This document shows positions 51,343-60,594 of a stretch of DNA of 64,000 nt, piece by piece. The stretch covers positions 57,549 through 121,548 of the forward strand of contig NZ_JAIVAL010000015.1 of assembly GCF_020171985.1 (NCBI RefSeq), written 5' to 3'. Every line of letters begins with the position of its first letter. Position 1 is the first letter of the stretch. The stretch is from Halobacillus halophilus (GTDB lineage: Bacteria; Bacillota; Bacilli; Bacillales; Halobacillaceae). Under the pieces are notes generated by a model that searched no databases, had not been told where the DNA came from, and saw nothing but the letters and a program-made list of their open reading frames with translations. The translations under genes were made by a program, and so were the position numbers.

Positions 51343-51375
51343 AACTGCGCAAAAAGGGTCGCCTTTTGCGCAGTT
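51343..51375 (-). terminator. Terminator of the CAP-domain gene
   Basis: Perfect 12-bp stem AACTGCGCAAAA / TTTTGCGCAGTT, then TTTTTTAATG on the minus strand. Confidence 0.82.
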
Positions 51376-51389
51376 CGCTGTCGTTATTA

Positions 51390-52133
51390 TTAACGAGGTT
51401 TCATAAACAGTTGAGTCCAGTACGTACCATATTTCCCAGAGTCTTCTATATAACCTACCCCAATGTGTGTAAACTGATCATTTAAAATATTGGCCCGGTG
51501 TCCTTCGCTATTCATCCAGCCTTCCACGACTTCTTCAGGCGTTCGTTGGCCAGCCGCAATATTCTCACCGGCGGCCCAATAAGAGAAGTCAAATTCATCC
51601 ATCATCTCAAATGGCGAGCCGTAGGTAGGAGATGTATGACTGAAATAATTTTTTTCAGCCATGTCCTCGGATTTTACAACCGCAAGTCCACTTAGACGAT
51701 TGAACATTTCAAGAGGCTTCAAGCCTTCTGCAGCCCGTTCTTCATTCACCAGCGCTACTACTTCTTTTTCATACTCAGAAGGTTCATAATCTTTAAGAGA
51801 AGAAGTAGTAAGATCGGCTTGTTCCTTGTTAACTTCTTCTCCAGAACGTTCTGCAGATTCAGCATTCTGGTTATCTTCAGGGACAACAGGTGCAGGACTA
51901 GTTTCTATTTCAGGTTCCGGCATCTCACCGCTTCCAAAATATTTTTTAAGTTCTTCAATTAAGGGGCTGGAAGCATCCCAATCGCTGAACCAATTCCCCA
52001 CCTGGTGGGCTTTCTCCGTGACCGAACCGAGGTGCTCGTCTTTATTTTCCCATATTTCCTGAGCATAGGACGGGGCAGCTATTGTTCCAATAATTACAGC
52101 TACTATTATTACTAACAGGAGTTTTTTAATCAT
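51390..52133 (-). CDS. Secreted CAP (SCP/PR1) domain protein, YkwD-like
   Basis: 247 residues. A signal peptide (LLLVIIVAVIIGTIAAPSYA) is followed by a low-complexity acidic/Pro linker (about 70-115) and a C-terminal CAP domain with LVNEERAAEGLKPL, NYFSHTSPTYGSPFEMMDEF, GENIAAGQRTPEEVVEGWMNSEGHRANIL and the final YWTQLF. Bacillus relatives are sporulation or stress secreted proteins of unknown function. GTGGAG precedes the ATG. Confidence 0.87.
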   Translation of the reverse strand: MIKKLLLVIIVAVIIGTIAAPSYAQEIWENKDEHLGSVTEKAHQVGNWFSDWDASSPLIEELKKYFGSGEMPEPEIETSPAPVVPEDNQNAESAERSGEEVNKEQADLTTSSLKDYEPSEYEKEVVALVNEERAAEGLKPLEMFNRLSGLAVVKSEDMAEKNYFSHTSPTYGSPFEMMDEFDFSYWAAGENIAAGQRTPEEVVEGWMNSEGHRANILNDQFTHIGVGYIEDSGKYGTYWTQLFMKPR

Positions 52134-52318
52134 CTACTCCACTCCTTATCATCAAGTTGCCTAAAGTCTAGAGGTTACTGATAAGTCTATTATCTCATTC
52201 ACGGGAAGGTACCACAAGCAAAGGGAATAAGCCAATCGTTTCCATAAAATTATTCTCTAATTCATTTATCCTAAGCTTTCACAACTCTTTACTAAAGAAT
52301 ACCCCTTGATCCAATTAA

Positions 52319-53458
52319 TCAAGCGTCTTTTAGAGAACCTTTATAGATCACTTTCTCCTGCATCGATAAATCAAGATCACGGGCATGCTTCAACAACCTT
52401 TTTTGTTCTACTGGATTCACAAGGGATATTACCGTCCCGTCCGATGCGCCTAACCGTGCTGTACGTCCAGCTCTATGGATATAAGCGGTAGCATCTTTCG
52501 GTACATCTAAATTGACGATATGGTTAATATCTTTAATATCAAGACCTCTTGCGGCCACATCAGTGGCTAAAAGCAGTGAATATTCACCTTTACGAAACTC
52601 TCTAATTGCTTTAGCTCTCTGTTCTTTCTTTGCATCACTATGCAAAAGACCGAGGTCTAAGTTTTTATAGGTTAGTTTCTCGGCAAATACATTCAACTTC
52701 GCTATATCCTGAAGAAATGCAAGTCCCTTAAATCCATCCATCCTGGCAAGCTTACGAAGGACTTCAATCTTATCCCGATCTTCACACACCATATACGTAT
52801 GCTCGACATCCGGCTTTTGTATTTCGGTTTCCACACGTACGACTTCTGTTTCTTCGTCCATAAACTCCTGTGCTACGTCAATTACTTCTTCAGGCATCGT
52901 TGCTGAGAATAACAGGATCTGTCGGTCTTTGAGCATACTTTCCAGGATATCATTAACCGTTCGAATATGTTCCGGTACAAGCAGCTGATCGGCTTCATCC
53001 ATGACCACTGTTTTGATTTCATGAGCTTTAACTTTTTTCTTTTTCATTAATTCATAAACTCTTCCAGGAGTACCAATCACCACTTGCGGCTTCTTCTTCA
53101 GTTTCTCCATTTGACGTTTGATATTTGCTCCGCCAATAAGGGTAGTACTATTAATACCGCTTCCTTTCGTCCAATTCTGAACCTCTTCATTAATTTGCAT
53201 GACCAGTTCATGAGAAGAAGCTAAAATAAGCACCTGGGTGTGCTTTTGGTCAGGATCGATTTTATGAAGCAGAGGAATAAGATAGGCAAGCGTTTTTCCA
53301 CTTCCGGTTGGAGCTTCCCCTAATACATCTTCTCCATTTAAAACGAGCGGAATGGCGCGTTCCTGTACCGTTGTAAGGGTTTCATATCCAGAATTGCTCC
53401 ATGCTTCCTTTAGAAATGGAGATAGTTCATTAAACCATTCTGTTTGGTGATTACTCAT
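52319..53458 (-). CDS. yfmL: DEAD-box RNA helicase, YfmL-like
   Basis: 379 residues. Helicase motifs in order: TTVQERAIPLVL (Q), APTGSGKT (I), GTPGRVYEL (Ib), VMDEADQLL (II), LFSATMP (III), DVAARGLDI (V), HRAGRTARLG (VI). The sequence follows B. subtilis YfmL, a helicase linked to 50S ribosome assembly and cold growth. ATG 53458 was chosen with AAAGGA upstream. The only promoter I see lies before a terminator-like hairpin in the leader, so expression may be attenuated. Confidence 0.9.
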   Translation of the reverse strand: MSNHQTEWFNELSPFLKEAWSNSGYETLTTVQERAIPLVLNGEDVLGEAPTGSGKTLAYLIPLLHKIDPDQKHTQVLILASSHELVMQINEEVQNWTKGSGINSTTLIGGANIKRQMEKLKKKPQVVIGTPGRVYELMKKKKVKAHEIKTVVMDEADQLLVPEHIRTVNDILESMLKDRQILLFSATMPEEVIDVAQEFMDEETEVVRVETEIQKPDVEHTYMVCEDRDKIEVLRKLARMDGFKGLAFLQDIAKLNVFAEKLTYKNLDLGLLHSDAKKEQRAKAIREFRKGEYSLLLATDVAARGLDIKDINHIVNLDVPKDATAYIHRAGRTARLGASDGTVISLVNPVEQKRLLKHARDLDLSMQEKVIYKGSLKDA

Positions 53459-53484
53459 ATTTTTCATATCCTTTCTTTCGATCA

Positions 53485-53562
53485 TAAAAAAAAGAGGCCT
53501 CATACCATATTGGATGGTTTAGAGACCTTTTATACATAATCCATAGCTTGCTTTATATTATA
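53485..53562 (-). promoter_or_regulatory. yfmL promoter and leader terminator/attenuator
   Basis: On the minus strand, -10 TATAAT (53557-53562) just after the SRPBCC gene, start near 53550. The leader then forms a hairpin (AGGTCTC with GAGGCCT, 53522-53528 and 53495-53501, plus an inner ACCAT/ATGGT stem) followed by nine Us (53485-53493). The yfmL ribosome site begins about 10 bases later, leaving no room for another promoter. Confidence 0.55.
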
Positions 53563-53567
53563 CACGA

Positions 53568-54008
53568 TTAATGGTTGGTTTCGATATAATTTTTCAAATG
53601 GACAAGGTGGTCCTGATCCTCTTTTCTAATAATTCTTTCAATCAAAGGTCTGGCCAGCTTATTACGAAGCCCTTCTGTATAAAGTTCCCCGCGAAATTCT
53701 ACCTTCGTACCATCACTCACTTCGGAAAACGTATAATGATATCTCAAGTCAAGACCGTTCTGGACGCTTTGTACAGAATAACGCTGGTCTTTCAGAAATT
53801 TAGTCACTTCAATCACAGAGGAAGCCTTCCTGCCTCTGATCTCTCTTGTTTCTTTAAACTGATAACCTTCCCGGACCGGTCCTTCCGACAATAATTCAAC
53901 TTTAATCACAGCATCCATAATTTCAGGGCTGTTTTTGAAATCAATAGCGGCTTCAAAAACTTCATTAACGGGCTTATTAATGGTTATACTTTTTTCAAGA
54001 AAAGACAT
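53568..54008 (-). CDS. SRPBCC family protein (START-like fold)
   Basis: 146 residues of the polyketide-cyclase/START-like group. The N-terminal SITINKPVNEVFEAAIDF and GTKVEFRGELYTEGL are typical of SRPBCC proteins, which bind hydrophobic ligands in a deep pocket. ATG 54008 follows GGAGGG. It precedes yfmL on the same strand, but a separate promoter and hairpin lie between them. Ligand unknown. Confidence 0.75.
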   Translation of the reverse strand: MSFLEKSITINKPVNEVFEAAIDFKNSPEIMDAVIKVELLSEGPVREGYQFKETREIRGRKASSVIEVTKFLKDQRYSVQSVQNGLDLRYHYTFSEVSDGTKVEFRGELYTEGLRNKLARPLIERIIRKEDQDHLVHLKNYIETNH

Positions 54009-54103
54009 AAAAACCCTCCGGAACACACAGAATCAATCCTCAATTAAAATAGTTCTCTACTTCACCTTATATCCCTGCTTCAATTAAACAATATTAGAAT
54101 AGG

Positions 54104-54964
54104 TTACTTATTTCTTTTTAAAGAAAAGCCCAGTTTTTTAAGCGCGCTCCCTAAGTTTGGCTGACTCTCCACCTCTTTTAATTCATCTCTGATATCCACT
54201 GCTTTCACAGCAAGATCCGGCTGCATTCCTGTAATTACAGGGGTAACCCCAATTAGCTTAAGTATATTCACAATTTTTAATAAAGAAGCCCCGACTGTCT
54301 CATCGATATTCGAAATCCCTGACAAATCTATGACTAGATCATCCAGCTCCCATTCCTGGCTTTTCTGCAGAGTCATTTGAATGATCATATCCGCTCTCTC
54401 CTCACTAATCTCCCCGATTACCGGTAAGATCGCTACGCTTTCCGTGATAGGAACAAGAGGTGCGGACAATTGATTAATCTGTTCCTTAGCACGCTCAAGT
54501 TCAAGCACATAAGTCAGGAGCGATGCCATGGTTTCAAACAATTCAATACTCTCCCGGGAAAAATGTAAGGGCTCTGAATGCAGTCCACAGATGGTTCCAT
54601 AATTGGATCCATCTTTATAAAAAATAGGAACTGCTATAAAACTGCCTTCTTCCAGCGGCCGCTTTCCCAAAATGGCCTGACCTTTTTCTTCTTTCGTCAG
54701 ATCAGAAATGATAAATGCTTTCTTCCCGTGATCGAGACTCCTTTGACAGAGCGTCCCATCTAAAGGAAAGGTTTCTCCCTTTGATACCAGGGGTTCCTTT
54801 TGACTGGCTACTTGTACAACTTTACAAGTTTCTCCGTCATCTGAGGTGAAAAATAAAGTATGAAGATCAGTGGATTGATCCATCAGTTCTATAATACTCC
54901 TTGCTACTTCTTCAAAGTCTTGAAAGTTTCTTGGGATTAAAAATTTTTTAGGTGGATGATTCAT
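54104..54964 (-). CDS. GAF-STAS domain regulator (RsbR-like)
   Basis: 286 residues: an N-terminal GAF domain (about 15-165; GTICGLHSEPL, FETMASLL) and a C-terminal STAS domain (about 175-275) with VIDLSGISNIDETVGASLL. The Thr in DET matches a phosphorylated position in RsbR proteins of the sigma-B stressosome. It may be an additional stressosome sensor, reading a small ligand or redox state through GAF. No RsbS/RsbT genes are near. GAAAGGTGAG precedes the ATG. Confidence 0.8.
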   Translation of the reverse strand: MNHPPKKFLIPRNFQDFEEVARSIIELMDQSTDLHTLFFTSDDGETCKVVQVASQKEPLVSKGETFPLDGTLCQRSLDHGKKAFIISDLTKEEKGQAILGKRPLEEGSFIAVPIFYKDGSNYGTICGLHSEPLHFSRESIELFETMASLLTYVLELERAKEQINQLSAPLVPITESVAILPVIGEISEERADMIIQMTLQKSQEWELDDLVIDLSGISNIDETVGASLLKIVNILKLIGVTPVITGMQPDLAVKAVDIRDELKEVESQPNLGSALKKLGFSLKRNK

Positions 54965-55171
54965 AACTAACTCACCTTTCTATACTCTTACGTCATTTAT
55001 ATTGACTATACTGGAAAACGCTATTCGTTATCTACCCTTTTACAGTAACAAATATGTCACTATTAAGTAATGTTTTTATTCAAAGTTAAAATCCAATAAG
55101 CGAAAGGAATATCTTTTGCCAACTCCACACAACCTATAAAAATCAATCGTGCGAAATGAGGTACATCTATT

Positions 55172-56581
55172 ATGGACTGGATTGCCATTATTCCTTTTAT
55201 AGTCGTTATATTAGCAGCCATTTGGACCAAGCAGGTGATCCCTAGTTTATTATTTGCCGTAATTGTAGCTGGATACTTGGTAGATCCACATTGGCTTAGA
55301 GGGATGATGACAGGTTTCATGTTCATCGTTCAGGGTCTGACAGATGAAAATAATATGAAAATTATTATTTTTCTCTACGCCTTTTCTGCCTTAATAGGAA
55401 TTGTGAAAGTGTCCGGTGGGATTAAAGGGTTTGTACAGGAAGCCACAGAACGTATTGATAAAAAAAGGGGCGCTTTTATCCTTACCTGGCTATCCTCACT
55501 CGGTACGTTCAGTGCTCCTAGTTTTCGCATCGTAACCATTGCACCTGTTATGAAAGCCATGCGGAAAAATATTCCGATGAGTAAGCAGGAACTTGGATTT
55601 GTTATCGAGACAACTGCTTCCCCTTTAGTCGTATTAATCCCTGTAGCCACTGCCTTCGTTGGTTACATGACATCTGTGATCGAGTTGTCGTTACAGCAGG
55701 CGAATGCAGAAGGTGATCCGTACTCTCTTTATATCAGCAGTATTCCCTTTAATTTCTTTGCTTTTTCTATGCTGATTGTAGGTTTCTATTTAAGTTTTTT
55801 TCATCGTAATAAAAAACCTGCCACTGATGCTGAAGATATGAGCCAGGATCAGGGCAAGGATGATGATGAGTGGCAGGACTGTCACCCTGCCGTAACTAAG
55901 GAGCTGCCGGCAAAGCCCTGGAACTTAATTGTGCCGCTGGCAAGCGTAATCGTATTAACCTTCTTTTTTATGTATATGGTAGGAGTCGAGGAGGGCGAGC
56001 AGGGATTTAAGGCACTGATCAACGATGCTGTGTTAGACGCCATGGTTTTAGGTGTAGTTACTACTCTGATCGGGTTCGTCATTTATTTAAAAATAACAGC
56101 ATTGCCGCTAAAAAAAATTATGGACAGCTTAATCTATGGGGGAAATGAAATAATGGGGGTTATCCTCTTACTGGGAACGGTATGGGGGCTTAGTAAGGGT
56201 TCGGAAGCTCTTGCGTTTGCAGATACCATTTCCTCATGGTTCGGATGGATTCCTCCTGGATTCGTAGCCGTCATTATCTTTATTGTCGGATGCGGGCTTT
56301 CCTATTTCATTGGTTCATCATGGGGGACCTGGGGAATTCTTATGCCGGTTGGTGTTTCCATAGCCGCTGTGGCGGGCAGTTCTCTTCCGATGGTCATCGG
56401 TGCCGTGTTTGCTAGTGGGACATTTGGTGCTTTTGCTTCTCCTTTGAGCGACGACACCAATACGACCGCGGGGATTTTAAATTTGAATGCCATTAAATAT
56501 GCTAAGTTCAAGTTGAAGCCTGCTTTATGGGCCGCTTCGGCTGCAGCAGTTTTATACTTTGGCCTCTCCTTTTTCTTTTAA
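55172..56581 (+). CDS. Na+/H+ antiporter, NhaC family
   Basis: 469 residues with about 11 helices. NhaC-family features: IIPFIVVILAAIWTKQVIPSLL at the start, SAPSFRIVTIAPVMKAMR, ETTASPLVVLIPVATAFVGY and GSSWGTWGILMPVGVSIA followed by ASPLSDDTNTTAG, the conserved polar centre. A soluble acidic loop (TDAEDMSQDQGKDDDEW) divides the two halves. Likely exports Na+ in exchange for protons, fitting a halophile; amino-acid/Na+ exchange is an alternative for this family. GAGGTA precedes the ATG. Confidence 0.85.
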   Translation: MDWIAIIPFIVVILAAIWTKQVIPSLLFAVIVAGYLVDPHWLRGMMTGFMFIVQGLTDENNMKIIIFLYAFSALIGIVKVSGGIKGFVQEATERIDKKRGAFILTWLSSLGTFSAPSFRIVTIAPVMKAMRKNIPMSKQELGFVIETTASPLVVLIPVATAFVGYMTSVIELSLQQANAEGDPYSLYISSIPFNFFAFSMLIVGFYLSFFHRNKKPATDAEDMSQDQGKDDDEWQDCHPAVTKELPAKPWNLIVPLASVIVLTFFFMYMVGVEEGEQGFKALINDAVLDAMVLGVVTTLIGFVIYLKITALPLKKIMDSLIYGGNEIMGVILLLGTVWGLSKGSEALAFADTISSWFGWIPPGFVAVIIFIVGCGLSYFIGSSWGTWGILMPVGVSIAAVAGSSLPMVIGAVFASGTFGAFASPLSDDTNTTAGILNLNAIKYAKFKLKPALWAASAAAVLYFGLSFFF

Positions 56582-56758
56582 ATCCCCCATCGGTAAATTT
56601 TCGAATTCCAATTCAAGATAAGCTCCCGTATGTTTAAGATTCAGTTTTAAGATAAATGTGTCCGTTACCTTAAAAGGAGGAGGGCTGGTTGGAAAATAAG
56701 TCGCTTTTCTGTGGGATCGCTAAGTTTACTTCAAGAACTTCATCTAACAAGAAGTTCT

Positions 56759-57274
56759 TTACTTGTTTATCACGGCTGTCCCTGCCACCCAGTCATAGAC
56801 ATTTCTTCGCATTGGATTGGTAAGAGGAAGGATTAAATACAAAAACACCGTGATATATACAACGCTTAATATGACATAAAGAGTCCTCTCCGAAAAACCA
56901 GAGGGAAGGATTAAATTCCAGACTACAAAATGAGCAGCTTCCCAGGGAAGGAATTTAATAGTTGTTCGAAGGATAGAACGTCCGATTCCTATCCGCTCCC
57001 CTGTAAGATCCACAACACAAATTCCCGCCTTCCTTTTTCCAACAGTCCCCTTCCACTCCGACTGCTCACTAATGATGAAATAAAGTGAAACAGGGAACGT
57101 GATAAGCAGGAAGCCTGTCCATTGAGCTGTTACGGGAGAATGAGAAAATAAAGGGGTGATCGATGATCTCAGTATAAAAGAAATACCTCCCACCACAAGC
57201 AATCCGTATAATACAATGATGAGATAATCCAGCACAAAAGCATATAATCGTGTTTTGAAGAGGGAAAAAGACAT
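56759..57274 (-). CDS. RDD family membrane protein
   Basis: 171 residues with four predicted helices. The RDD pattern is visible: Arg in KTRLYAFVLDYLIIVL, Asp in the same helix, and EWKGTVGKRKAGICVVDLTG between helices; MRRNVYDWVAGTAVINK ends the protein. In halophiles some RDD proteins act as Na+/H+ antiporters, which would suit the NhaC neighbour, but most are uncharacterised. ATG 57274 is preferred with AGGAG 11 bases upstream. Confidence 0.75.
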   Translation of the reverse strand: MSFSLFKTRLYAFVLDYLIIVLYGLLVVGGISFILRSSITPLFSHSPVTAQWTGFLLITFPVSLYFIISEQSEWKGTVGKRKAGICVVDLTGERIGIGRSILRTTIKFLPWEAAHFVVWNLILPSGFSERTLYVILSVVYITVFLYLILPLTNPMRRNVYDWVAGTAVINK

Positions 57275-57325
57275 AGCTGGCACCTCTCCTTTTGGAACTA
57301 TTATACCCTTCGCAAATATAGAAAA

Positions 57326-57351
57326 GCACCCCCATTTTCTTATGGGGGCGC
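57326..57351 (-). terminator. Terminator of the siderophore operon
   Basis: Stem GC.CCCCCAT / ATGGGGG.GC with a 6-nt loop, then TTTTC on the minus strand, 19 bases after the decarboxylase stop. Confidence 0.78.
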
Positions 57352-57369
57352 ACAGCTGGATAAACAGAC

Positions 57370-58575
57370 TTATTTTTCAGTTGCATTTATATACATAATC
57401 TCGGGGTAGGGATGGCTTAAGAATTCATGGTGTGAAATGGTCCAGGCATAGGCACCTGCATATTCAAATACGACAATGTCTCCTGCCCGCAGCCGATCCA
57501 CATACTCCTTTCGAACGAGCACATCATTTGGTGTGCATAACTCCCCGGCAACCGTAACCTCCGATTTTGAAACTTCAGGCCGTGCAAAAGGATAGTCCCA
57601 GTCTTCTACTGAATAAATTTTAAACGGATGACTCATCTTCCAGGCAGCAGGAAGACGAAGATGATGCGAACCGCCCCGGATCACAGCAAAATGCTGATCG
57701 TGATTCTTTTTTATATCGAGCACTTCCGTTAGATAAGATCCGCACGCTGCCGTCATATACCGTCCGATTTCTATGATTAAGGTAAGGTCTTCAGCTTCTG
57801 TTCTCAGCCCTGCAATACCGGAGGCAAGTGTTTCCCAGTCAAATGGCTCTTCTGGGTTCCAGTAGTTGATTCCAATACCGCCGCCCAGATCCACGATCAT
57901 CCCGGATAAACCAAATTGTTCTCGCCACCATTTGGATTTGTCTATGCAGACTTTAACAAAATGAATGTGGGCCTCTGCATCTAAGTTGTTGGACATAGCA
58001 TGGAAATGAAAACCTTCAATCGAAACAAATTCAGCGTCAAGGGCTGCCTCAATAAAAGCGGGGACCTCACGTTCATCTATTCCAAACTGAGAGGGTACCC
58101 CAGACATGCGCAGGTGGCTGTCTGAAATGTTTACACTCAAATTGACACGAATAAGAATAGGCACCTTTATGTTTTTCTTTTTGGCAATATAATTGATTCG
58201 ATTCAGCTCATGGAGGCTTTCTACGTTTAAGTATTCTACGTTTGAATGAATAGCCGCTTCAATTTCACGATCTTTTTTTCCAGGACCCCCAAAAATCATT
58301 GGTTTTTCTGTTTCTGCCGCTACCTTGTTTATTTCACCTTCTGAAGCCACTTCAAATCCATCGACGATCGGATTCAGAGTCTCTAACAACGGTTGATCAG
58401 AATTGGCTTTTACGGCATAATACAGCTGGCAGAATGATGGAAGGGTTTCCTTAATAGCAGCTGCATGATCCCTCAGCTGCTTTAAGTCATAGATATAGGC
58501 GCAGATCGGATCCTTCGTTTGTTTACGTTTTTCATTTATATACTTTTTGAATGTAAGTTCTTCATTGGTAATCAA
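57370..58575 (-). CDS. PLP-dependent decarboxylase of a siderophore pathway (SbnH-like)
   Basis: 401 residues, alanine-racemase-fold (type III) decarboxylase. PLP Lys56 is in YYAVKANSD, the phosphate-binding Gly run in DLGGGIGINYW and the cross-dimer catalytic Cys in GELCTPNDVL. This family includes LysA and SbnH; SbnH decarboxylates the citryl-diaminopropionate intermediate of staphyloferrin B. Being third in an operon with two IucA/IucC synthetases, an SbnH-like role is the best reading. The start is TTG at 58575 behind GGAGG. Confidence 0.82.
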   Translation of the reverse strand: MITNEELTFKKYINEKRKQTKDPICAYIYDLKQLRDHAAAIKETLPSFCQLYYAVKANSDQPLLETLNPIVDGFEVASEGEINKVAAETEKPMIFGGPGKKDREIEAAIHSNVEYLNVESLHELNRINYIAKKKNIKVPILIRVNLSVNISDSHLRMSGVPSQFGIDEREVPAFIEAALDAEFVSIEGFHFHAMSNNLDAEAHIHFVKVCIDKSKWWREQFGLSGMIVDLGGGIGINYWNPEEPFDWETLASGIAGLRTEAEDLTLIIEIGRYMTAACGSYLTEVLDIKKNHDQHFAVIRGGSHHLRLPAAWKMSHPFKIYSVEDWDYPFARPEVSKSEVTVAGELCTPNDVLVRKEYVDRLRAGDIVVFEYAGAYAWTISHHEFLSHPYPEIMYINATEK

Positions 58576-58599
58576 GACTGATTCCTCCGACTTTCCTGT

Positions 58600-60588
58600 T
58601 TAATACGCTAATGGGTTCGGGACTTTATTATAGCCATATTCCTTGCTGTCCGTCAGCCGCATTTTCGTGAGTGACTTATGCATCACAGAAGATTGATATA
58701 AAAATGCACGATCCTCTTCTACTGCTTCCCTTAAATTCGGATCTTGCCGCAGATTTTCAAAGGTTTTCTCACATGTTAACTTTACCTGTTTCCAAAAATC
58801 CTTTTCCTCCAAACCTGAATACAGCACCAGCTGCCTGATGATCTCACCGAGGTGGTTTTGAAAAACCGTATAGTACAACTTGTTATGCACCTCTGATAGG
58901 TCATTGGTGACGGAAACCGAACCAGCAGCAAAAGAAGGATTCAAGTGTTGCTTACGAATTCTTTGTTCGTATACACGGGAGCCTCCCCAATCCCTGAAAA
59001 AGAAGCGGCTCAGCCGTCCTTTTTTAAAGACCGGGATGCTATTTTGAAGATGCCCTTCAAGCGCGACCCCATATTTAACCATCAAAGTAATATACGCGGG
59101 GATTACGATTTCAATATAATCGTTAAAAAACGCCCTCGCTGCCTGCGCTTCCGTCAAGTTTTCCTCTACCCTGATCTGTTCTGCCAGCTCTTTAAGTATT
59201 GTTACCTCTGTAACAGGAGACTCTGCATAAAGGGCCATCCCTGCAATAGCCGCTTCATCTTCTTTAATCCTTGCATCCATATTTTCACGAATTAGCATCG
59301 TAAGATTTCTACTTTTCAAATGATCTTCTGATTTAAAAGCCGCTCCTGCTAATTCATTCAGCGGAACAAATCCGTCCAAATGCCCCTCTTGATCCATAAT
59401 TTCCTCGATCATGGAAGAAAATATGGTAGAATTCATAGCTGTTTGTGTAGAAATGGAACGAACCGTAGAGGTCATCTGACTATTTACGGCAAGCTTCAGG
59501 ACCGGCGCTTCATTGTTCAGGGGAGCTACCGTTCGAAAAGAAGAAGTTGCTTGTGCGCTTAACTTTGGATCTTCTAATAGGATCATAACTTCACGGCGAA
59601 TCTCTTCTTCATAGATAGAAGGAATGGCATGTTCAAACTGCCATGGATGAACCGGCAGCACATCGTAATCATCAGCATTATATCCTCTGCACATCAACTC
59701 TTTTTCGGCATCATGCCACTCCTTCGGAAAAAATTCCTTCAGTATGCTTCCCTGCTCCAGGGTTGTTCTAAGATAATCCCTTCGAACTGCCGCAAAACGG
59801 ACTTCGAATGACTGATGAAATTCCCCAGCATACTGAAAAACCTCCTGAAAAGATAAACCAAGCTTCGTTTTGGCTCCTGGGTGTAAATGGTGACCTTCCA
59901 CAACAAGCTGTTCAAAGAATAAACTTTTAGAGAAGTCAGACGAGCGCTTTTGCTTTTCCTCTAAGTACTCGAACGTAGTTGACGCCTCCAGCTGAGATGC
60001 TTCTCGTTTAATGGCCGTTTTCCAGCTGTCATTGTACATATATGCGAGCGTTAAATTCGCTGTCCCATTATCCAGTTCCCGAATGAAGGCATCCCTGTTT
60101 GGATACTCTTCCTTCGTAAACATTAATCGAACGAGCTCGGAGGCAATCGAAATGATCCGGATCTCATGCTCGCCCAGATAAACAAGGTCACCACTCGTTT
60201 CAACGAGATGAAACGAGTATTCCCTCTTAACAGGAAAAAGGATGGCATATCCCTCAAACTGAACCACTTTATAACTCAACTCTTCCTGAAGCGGAAAATA
60301 CTGCAACTGCTTGTAAATCCCTTCCCATGCCTGTGGCTCTTCATTAATGAACAGGGTCTCTCCCTGCTTTTTTAAATCAATCGCACCGCTATAATAATCA
60401 TTAATATTCTCTCTTAAAATGGAGTCCGCTAATTTGTGGAGAATTCCTTTTCTTCCTTTTTCTATATAGTCAAGAAACCGGGGAACGTATTCTGATTTCT
60501 TCTCATAAAGAAACTTTAAGCAGTTCTGTTCTTCTAAAAGCGGGGGTACTTTTCCGTATTTCTCAAGTCTAGGTAGAGGGATCGTCAT
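58600..60588 (-). CDS. IucA/IucC-family siderophore synthetase (second)
   Basis: 662 residues of the NRPS-independent siderophore synthetase family. Family motifs: GHHLHPGAKTKLGLSFQEV (ATP/citrate-binding region), VLPVHPWQFEHAIP, ATSSFRTVAPL, MTSTVRSISTQTAMNS, and ALEGHLQNSIPVF plus RDWGGSRV near the C-terminus, followed by the FhuF-like C-terminal part. It joins citrate or a citryl intermediate to an amine or alcohol using ATP. It starts 6 bases after the first synthetase gene, behind GAGGTG. Confidence 0.9.
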   Translation of the reverse strand: MTIPLPRLEKYGKVPPLLEEQNCLKFLYEKKSEYVPRFLDYIEKGRKGILHKLADSILRENINDYYSGAIDLKKQGETLFINEEPQAWEGIYKQLQYFPLQEELSYKVVQFEGYAILFPVKREYSFHLVETSGDLVYLGEHEIRIISIASELVRLMFTKEEYPNRDAFIRELDNGTANLTLAYMYNDSWKTAIKREASQLEASTTFEYLEEKQKRSSDFSKSLFFEQLVVEGHHLHPGAKTKLGLSFQEVFQYAGEFHQSFEVRFAAVRRDYLRTTLEQGSILKEFFPKEWHDAEKELMCRGYNADDYDVLPVHPWQFEHAIPSIYEEEIRREVMILLEDPKLSAQATSSFRTVAPLNNEAPVLKLAVNSQMTSTVRSISTQTAMNSTIFSSMIEEIMDQEGHLDGFVPLNELAGAAFKSEDHLKSRNLTMLIRENMDARIKEDEAAIAGMALYAESPVTEVTILKELAEQIRVEENLTEAQAARAFFNDYIEIVIPAYITLMVKYGVALEGHLQNSIPVFKKGRLSRFFFRDWGGSRVYEQRIRKQHLNPSFAAGSVSVTNDLSEVHNKLYYTVFQNHLGEIIRQLVLYSGLEEKDFWKQVKLTCEKTFENLRQDPNLREAVEEDRAFLYQSSVMHKSLTKMRLTDSKEYGYNKVPNPLAY

Positions 60589-60594
60589 GATTGG

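Noticed and set aside
56690..56845. TTG-started plus-strand frame behind GGAGGAGGG, running antisense into the RDD gene
   Set aside because: The ribosome-site-like sequence is attractive, but the product is low in protein-like character and overlaps a clear gene on the other strand.
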